Shown piece by piece: positions 36,923 to 41,386 of a stretch of 41,386 bases of DNA. This stretch comes from Labilithrix sp. Lineage in GTDB: Bacteria > Myxococcota_A > Polyangia > Polyangiales > Polyangiaceae. The DNA lies in the NCBI GenBank assembly GCA_019637225.1, contig JAHBWC010000074.1:1-41386 (forward strand). Reading direction: 5' to 3'. Made by a program: the position numbers and the translations under genes. The notes under the pieces were generated by a model. It saw nothing but the letters and a program-made list of their open reading frames with translations. It did not search any database and was not told the DNA's origin. Position 1 is the stretch's first letter. Every line of letters starts with the position of its first letter.

Positions 36923-39900
36923 CACTCCGCCTTCACCTCGAAGATCGTCGCGGCCGTTCGCCCGAACGTCTCCGGCTCGTACATGCACTCGGCGCGGGTC
37001 GGAGGGACGACGAAGCGGCCCGGCGTGGTCGCGCGCGCGAGGTAGCGGTAGTGGTACATCCCGGCCGCCATGTGGTCGACGAACGTGAGCACGCGATCGT
37101 CGTGGAACTCGCGGTGGTACCAGGAGCGCTGGAAGGTCTGCCCCGTCGCGCGCGCGTCCATGTCGCGCGCGTCGTCGGCGTCGTCTTCGTCGCCCTCGCC
37201 TCCCGGCTCGGTGACGGCGAGGTCCCTCGCGGTCGTTGCGAGCTTCGCCTGCACCGGCTCGAGGCCCGCGGGCAGCGGGTCGTCGATGACGACCTGCTCG
37301 CGCGGGTCCGGCGTCACGACCATGAGGTCGACGAGGACGAGATCGCTCGCCATCGCGCTCGTCGCCGACGTCCGCGGGATGGTGCGGAGCGCCTCCGACA
37401 GCTCCGCCGGCGAAAGCGACCGCACCATCTTCTTCACGAAGAGCCCGCGATCGAGCGGCGCCTTGGGGAGCTCCGTCCTGGCGTAGCGGAGCCGCGCCTC
37501 GTAGAAGAGCCGCCCCCTCCCGTCGACCTGGAACGCGAGGCTCTGTCCGCTCCGGCCGAAGATCTTGTCGGCGCTGAAGCTCTGCGACTGCGCCTTCACG
37601 CTGCGGCCCTGGAACGCCGCCTTCATGACCTCCTGCTCGCCGAAGAAGACGTGCGCGTCGAAGTCGGGCGCCTCCTTCTCCTGCGCCTTTCGGTAGTCGT
37701 CGAGCGCCAGCAGCGCCCACGCATTCTCCTGCGTCGAGCGCCAGGCGCCGCCGCGGCGCGCCGCGAGGAGGCCCTTCGCGAGCCGCGCCGCGAGCGGGTG
37801 CTTTGGGTCCACGGTGACGAGCGAGCGGAGCACGATCGCCGTCGTCCGGTTCTCCGAGTCGAGGAGCGGCGCGTAGCGATCGCCGAGGTTCTCGGCGATC
37901 GTCGCGCCCGCGGGCGTGACCCGGACGTGCGCCTCGGCGTCGCGCACGAGCTCCTGGGCGTCCGCGGCGCGCATCTTCGTGAGCGTCATCGCGTGCGCGA
38001 GCAGCGCCCGCGCGAAGAGCGGCATCTTCTCCCGGCGCGCGAAGAGGCGCGACGCGTAGCCGGCGTCGGCGTTCCCGGTCATCGCGAGCACGTCGAGCAC
38101 GAACGCCTGCGACGAGAGGAGGACGTCGTCGTCGCCGCACTCCCAACGGTCGAAGCTCGCGCGGCCCTTCTTGCTCGCCGCCTCGGCGCCGTCGAGGCCG
38201 CACGCGGCGAGGCGCTCGCGAAGCCACCGGGTCGCGCCGTCGGTGGACGCCTCGGGCACCGGCCGGCCGCGCTCCTTGGCGAGGCTGAGGCCCCAGAGCG
38301 CGTAGGCGGTGAGCCAGGTGTCGCCGCGCGGAGAGTCGGCCCAGTAGCCGAACGCCCCGTCGGGACGCTGCGCCTTCAGGATCTTCACGATCGTCTCGTC
38401 GACCATCGCGTTCGTGTTCGCCGGGAGCTTCACGCCGTAGTCACGCGCGAGGTCACCGAGGGCGACGAGCGGCACCATCTTGCTCGTGAGCTGCTCCGCG
38501 CAGCCGTACGGGTACTCGACGAGCGCCTCCACGCCGCTGTCGAGGCCGACGAGCGCGGTCGAGGCGACGCGCAGGTCGAGCCCGCCGGTGTCGGTGCGCA
38601 TCCCCTGGAGGTTCCCGAGCTGCTCGGCGACGGCCTTCTCGGTGTCGCCGTAGAGCGCCACGGCCTCCAGGCTGAGCGGCACGGAGACGTCCCGCTTCAC
38701 GGTGACGTCGTCGCGCGCGGCGCCGGCGCGCGCGTGGAACGCCAGCTCGGCTTTGCCCACGGTCGGCGAGCCGATCGCCCAGCGCACCTCGACCGATCCG
38801 TTCGCCGGCACGTCGACGCGCTTCGACGCCTCGCCCGTGACGACGACGCCCTTCGCGTCGAGCGTGACGACGACCGACTGCGCGGGCAGCCCCTTGGACG
38901 ACACGATGACGCCCGCGTCGATCGCGTCACCCGCGCGGAGGAAGCGCGGCAGCGCCGGGCGCGCCATCAGCGGCCGGCTCGTCACGATCGACTCCTGGCC
39001 GAAGCCGAAGCGGTCGGTGTCCGATGTGGCCACCGCCATCAGGCGGTACGTCGTCAGCGAATCGGGCAGCTTGAACCGCACGCGCGCCTTGCCGTCGGCG
39101 CCGGTGATGACCGACGGCTGGAAGAACGCCGTCGTGCGGAAGTCCTGCCGCGTCGTCATCCCCTCGCCGCCTCCGCCGCCCTCGTCGCCCTTGTCCTCAC
39201 CGGGCCCGCGCGAGAGCCGGAGGATCCGCGCGAGGTTGTCGCGCGACTCGACGGGCGCGACGCTCAGGCTCCGGCGCGCCGAGAAGACCGGGAGCGGATC
39301 CGGCGTGCGATACCCCGTGAGCATCAGCACGCCCTCGTCGACCGCGTAGAACGCGACGTCCGCGCGCGCCGCCTTGCCCGCGCGGTCGGTGACCACGAGC
39401 TCGACGTCGACGTCGTCGCCCGGATGAAGGTCCTTCTTCGAGGGCTTCACGTCGACCTTCAAGCGGCGGCCTTCGGGGTTCACGCTGATCTCCGCCCACC
39501 CCATGCGGTAGCTCGGCGCGCCGAGGTCCGCGCCTTTGGCGGCCGGCGCCTTGGCGTCCGCGGTGCGGCCCTTGACGAGCTCGACCGAGACGAAGACGTT
39601 CGGCCACATCGACGCGGTCACCGGCACCTCGAACGTCGGCATCGAGCCGCGCACCGTGATGCGCTCCTCCTTGTGGATCCCCTGACGCTCGACCGTGAGC
39701 AGCGCCTCGGCCTCCTTGAACGGGCTCTTCACGAGGACCCTGGCGACGTCGCCGATCTCGTACGACTTCTTGTCCGTCACGAGCTCGAGCCGCGTGCCGT
39801 CGGACACCGCCCAGGCGACCCGCGCGCCTTCGCCGCTCACGTAGACGCTGTAGCTCGAAGCCACGGCGTTGCCCCGCTTGTCGACCGCGCGCGCGCGGAC

Positions 39901-41386
39901 GATGTAGTAGCCGGCCTCGCTCGGCGCGAGATCGCAGCCGGCGACGTCGCCGGTCGTCTTCGCCGCGCAGGTGACGACGACCTTGTCAACCGCGCGCGAC
40001 TCGTAGTGCACGCCGTCCTCGCCGGTCGCCTCGGTCGCGGTCGCCCAGGTCCGCGCCACGAGGTCAACGCTCACGCCGACGCCGGCGCGGCGCGCGCCCG
40101 AGGGCTCGACGGCGGCGACGTTCGCGCGGAGCTTCGTCCCCGCGGCGACGAACATGTCCTTCGGCCGCTCGATCGCGACGTAGAACTCCGCCGGGTGCAC
40201 GATCGCCGTCGCCTGGCTCGCGATGGTCTGCCGCGAGAGGTCCTCGATCTCGGCCTCGAACGTGACGTTCTCCGCGGACTCTTGCTTCGGGAGCGCGAGC
40301 GCTACTTGAGTCTCGTAGGTGCCGCGCTCGTTCAGCGGGCCGTCGCCGCCCTGGAGCTTGCCGCCGCGCGGAGACGAGTCCGCGAGCGCCCAGCGATACG
40401 CCGAGTCGTCGACCTCGAAGCCCTCCGTGTTCGGCGGAGCGAACGACGTCTGGCTGCGCGTGACGGTGTAGCGGACCTTACCGCCGCTCATGGGCGCGCC
40501 GAAGAGGTAGTCGCCGCGCACCGCGTACGTCGCCTTGTCGCCGCGGATGAAGGACGGCTGGCTCGGCTCGACCGAGACCTTGAACTCAGCCGGCCGGTAC
40601 GCGGCGATCTCGACTCCGGTCGATGCGGCGCTCGGCTCCCAGGACGCCCTCTCTGCCTCGCCCACGACAATCGCCTGGAGCTCGACGTGGCCGAGCCGCG
40701 AGGTCGCCGGGATCGGGACGTCGACCGCGAGCTCGCCGAACGCGCCGAGCTTTGCCGTGTGCTCGAACATCGTGGCCCCCTCGGGATCGTGCGCGCGCAC
40801 GGTCACCTCGCGCCCGCGGGGCGTCTCCATCCCCTTCGCCACGTTCTGCCGGAAGACGCCCTTCACGCGGATCGTCTCGCCGGCCTTGTAGATGCCTCGG
40901 TCGGTGAAGAGCATCCCGTAGACGGGCATCCGCGCGGCCATGTCGAGGTACGGCACCTCGGCGCGCGAGACGACGTCGGACGCCTCGCGGTAGGTCCAGT
41001 CGTCGCCGGAGCGCGCGAAGATGACGAGGCGATCGTCGAGGCCCCCGTCGGGCTTCACCGGCTGGAACCGATCGGAGGGCAGCATCGCGATCCCGCGGCC
41101 GTCGGTCGGCACCGCGAGGATCTCGCGGCCCCCCTCCTCGCGGACGGCCACGGTCGCGCGGGCGACCGGCTTGCCGTCGGACAGCCGCGTGACGAGGACG
41201 AGGCTGCCGAAGCGCGAGAGCTTCGCGCTGATCGCGAGGTCCGTCACCGTGACGTGGTGCGTTTCGACGATCGGCCGGAGCCTCCCGCTCGACCGGCGCG
41301 TCGCCAAGAAGACGAGGCCCTTGCCCTTCGGCCCGAGGAGCACATCGGTGCTCACGTCCTTGTTCGCCTTGACGTTGCGCGCGGCG
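36922..41386 (-). CDS. Bacterial alpha-2-macroglobulin (5' end outside the window)
   Basis: At least 1487 residues; the frame is open to the window edge, so the N-terminus and its likely lipoprotein signal are missing. A string of MG beta-sandwich domains comes first (RVKGVFRQNVAKGMETPRGR, YAVRGDYLFGAPMSGGKVRY). A Gly/Glu/Asp-rich loop then lies at about 39150-39210, before the TAFFQPSVITGADGKARVRF strand. The thioester domain has the intact motif YPYGCAEQ (CAEQ codons at 38491-38502), and the C-terminal receptor-binding-like part ends MYHYRYLARATTPGRFVVPP. The intact thioester suggests it traps attacking proteases by covalent linkage, as in E. coli YfhM. It is coupled to pbpC by a TGATG overlap; together they guard and repair the periplasm. 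Confidence 0.96.
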   Translation of the reverse strand, partial: AARNVKANKDVSTDVLLGPKGKGLVFLATRRSSGRLRPIVETHHVTVTDLAISAKLSRFGSLVLVTRLSDGKPVARATVAVREEGGREILAVPTDGRGIAMLPSDRFQPVKPDGGLDDRLVIFARSGDDWTYREASDVVSRAEVPYLDMAARMPVYGMLFTDRGIYKAGETIRVKGVFRQNVAKGMETPRGREVTVRAHDPEGATMFEHTAKLGAFGELAVDVPIPATSRLGHVELQAIVVGEAERASWEPSAASTGVEIAAYRPAEFKVSVEPSQPSFIRGDKATYAVRGDYLFGAPMSGGKVRYTVTRSQTSFAPPNTEGFEVDDSAYRWALADSSPRGGKLQGGDGPLNERGTYETQVALALPKQESAENVTFEAEIEDLSRQTIASQATAIVHPAEFYVAIERPKDMFVAAGTKLRANVAAVEPSGARRAGVGVSVDLVARTWATATEATGEDGVHYESRAVDKVVVTCAAKTTGDVAGCDLAPSEAGYYIVRARAVDKRGNAVASSYSVYVSGEGARVAWAVSDGTRLELVTDKKSYEIGDVARVLVKSPFKEAEALLTVERQGIHKEERITVRGSMPTFEVPVTASMWPNVFVSVELVKGRTADAKAPAAKGADLGAPSYRMGWAEISVNPEGRRLKVDVKPSKKDLHPGDDVDVELVVTDRAGKAARADVAFYAVDEGVLMLTGYRTPDPLPVFSARRSLSVAPVESRDNLARILRLSRGPGEDKGDEGGGGGEGMTTRQDFRTTAFFQPSVITGADGKARVRFKLPDSLTTYRLMAVATSDTDRFGFGQESIVTSRPLMARPALPRFLRAGDAIDAGVIVSSKGLPAQSVVVTLDAKGVVVTGEASKRVDVPANGSVEVRWAIGSPTVGKAELAFHARAGAARDDVTVKRDVSVPLSLEAVALYGDTEKAVAEQLGNLQGMRTDTGGLDLRVASTALVGLDSGVEALVEYPYGCAEQLTSKMVPLVALGDLARDYGVKLPANTNAMVDETIVKILKAQRPDGAFGYWADSPRGDTWLTAYALWGLSLAKERGRPVPEASTDGATRWLRERLAACGLDGAEAASKKGRASFDRWECGDDDVLLSSQAFVLDVLAMTGNADAGYASRLFARREKMPLFARALLAHAMTLTKMRAADAQELVRDAEAHVRVTPAGATIAENLGDRYAPLLDSENRTTAIVLRSLVTVDPKHPLAARLAKGLLAARRGGAWRSTQENAWALLALDDYRKAQEKEAPDFDAHVFFGEQEVMKAAFQGRSVKAQSQSFSADKIFGRSGQSLAFQVDGRGRLFYEARLRYARTELPKAPLDRGLFVKKMVRSLSPAELSEALRTIPRTSATSAMASDLVLVDLMVVTPDPREQVVIDDPLPAGLEPVQAKLATTARDLAVTEPGGEGDEDDADDARDMDARATGQTFQRSWYHREFHDDRVLTFVDHMAAGMYHYRYLARATTPGRFVVPPTRAECMYEPETFGRTAATIFEVKAE

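Noticed and set aside
36923..38227. Open-frame extension of pbpC upstream into the macroglobulin gene
   Set aside because: Sequence before MRSVDPHAS is Arg/Ala shadow of the macroglobulin frame; the TGATG junction and the membrane anchor fix the start at 36922.

Overview
The window is very GC-rich DNA with G or C at nearly every third codon position. Its gene content points to a myxobacterium (Myxococcota, probably of the Polyangia type): Cys-rich lipoproteins, a formylglycine-generating-enzyme-like secreted protein, very long TPR proteins, Delta-60 repeats, and a MYXO-CTERM-like C-terminal anchor on a polysaccharide deacetylase. That assignment is an inference from gene style. No rRNA, tRNA, CRISPR array, IS element or phage gene was seen.

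Layout. 1-1072 (minus): an aldo/keto reductase followed by the start of a FUSC-type membrane protein cut by the window edge. 1153-2899 (plus): a SlyD-like FKBP isomerase and a UPF0104/LPG-synthase-type membrane protein. 2928-5500 (minus): a FadR-type GntR regulator translationally coupled to a C45 autoproteolytic acyltransferase/hydrolase with a TPR-like tail. 5624-8318: a small secreted protein, a SUMF1/FGE-like secreted protein and a Cys-rich lipoprotein. 8469-11045 (plus): two proline-rich, single-membrane-segment proteins, the second carrying a 24-residue tandem repeat. 11206-15275 (minus): dnaG then rpoD, the core of a macromolecular synthesis operon, with hairpins in the spacer. 15675-16538: a secreted protein made of two nearly identical four-cysteine domains. 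16850-19855 (plus): atpD-atpC (F1 beta and epsilon), a membrane-anchored parvulin-like protein and a small polyhydroxyalkanoate-system-type protein. 19901-19980: a 20-bp tandem repeat. 20147-31239 (plus): two giant TPR/alpha-solenoid proteins (about 1798 and 1899 aa) overlapping by ATGA and sharing a C-terminal module. 31381-34586 (plus): a Delta-60 repeat lipoprotein and a NodB polysaccharide deacetylase with eukaryote-like Cys-rich repeats. 34499-41386 (minus): an alpha-2-macroglobulin (thioester CAEQ present, 5' end outside the window) and penicillin-binding protein 1C, the well-known envelope-defence pair.

The housekeeping parts (dnaG/rpoD, atpDC, A2M/pbpC) are secure. The less familiar material is the coupled giant TPR pair and its shared terminal module, the duplicated four-cysteine domain protein, the repeat-bearing proline-rich membrane proteins, and the deacetylase whose C-terminal anchor runs on into the convergent pbpC gene.
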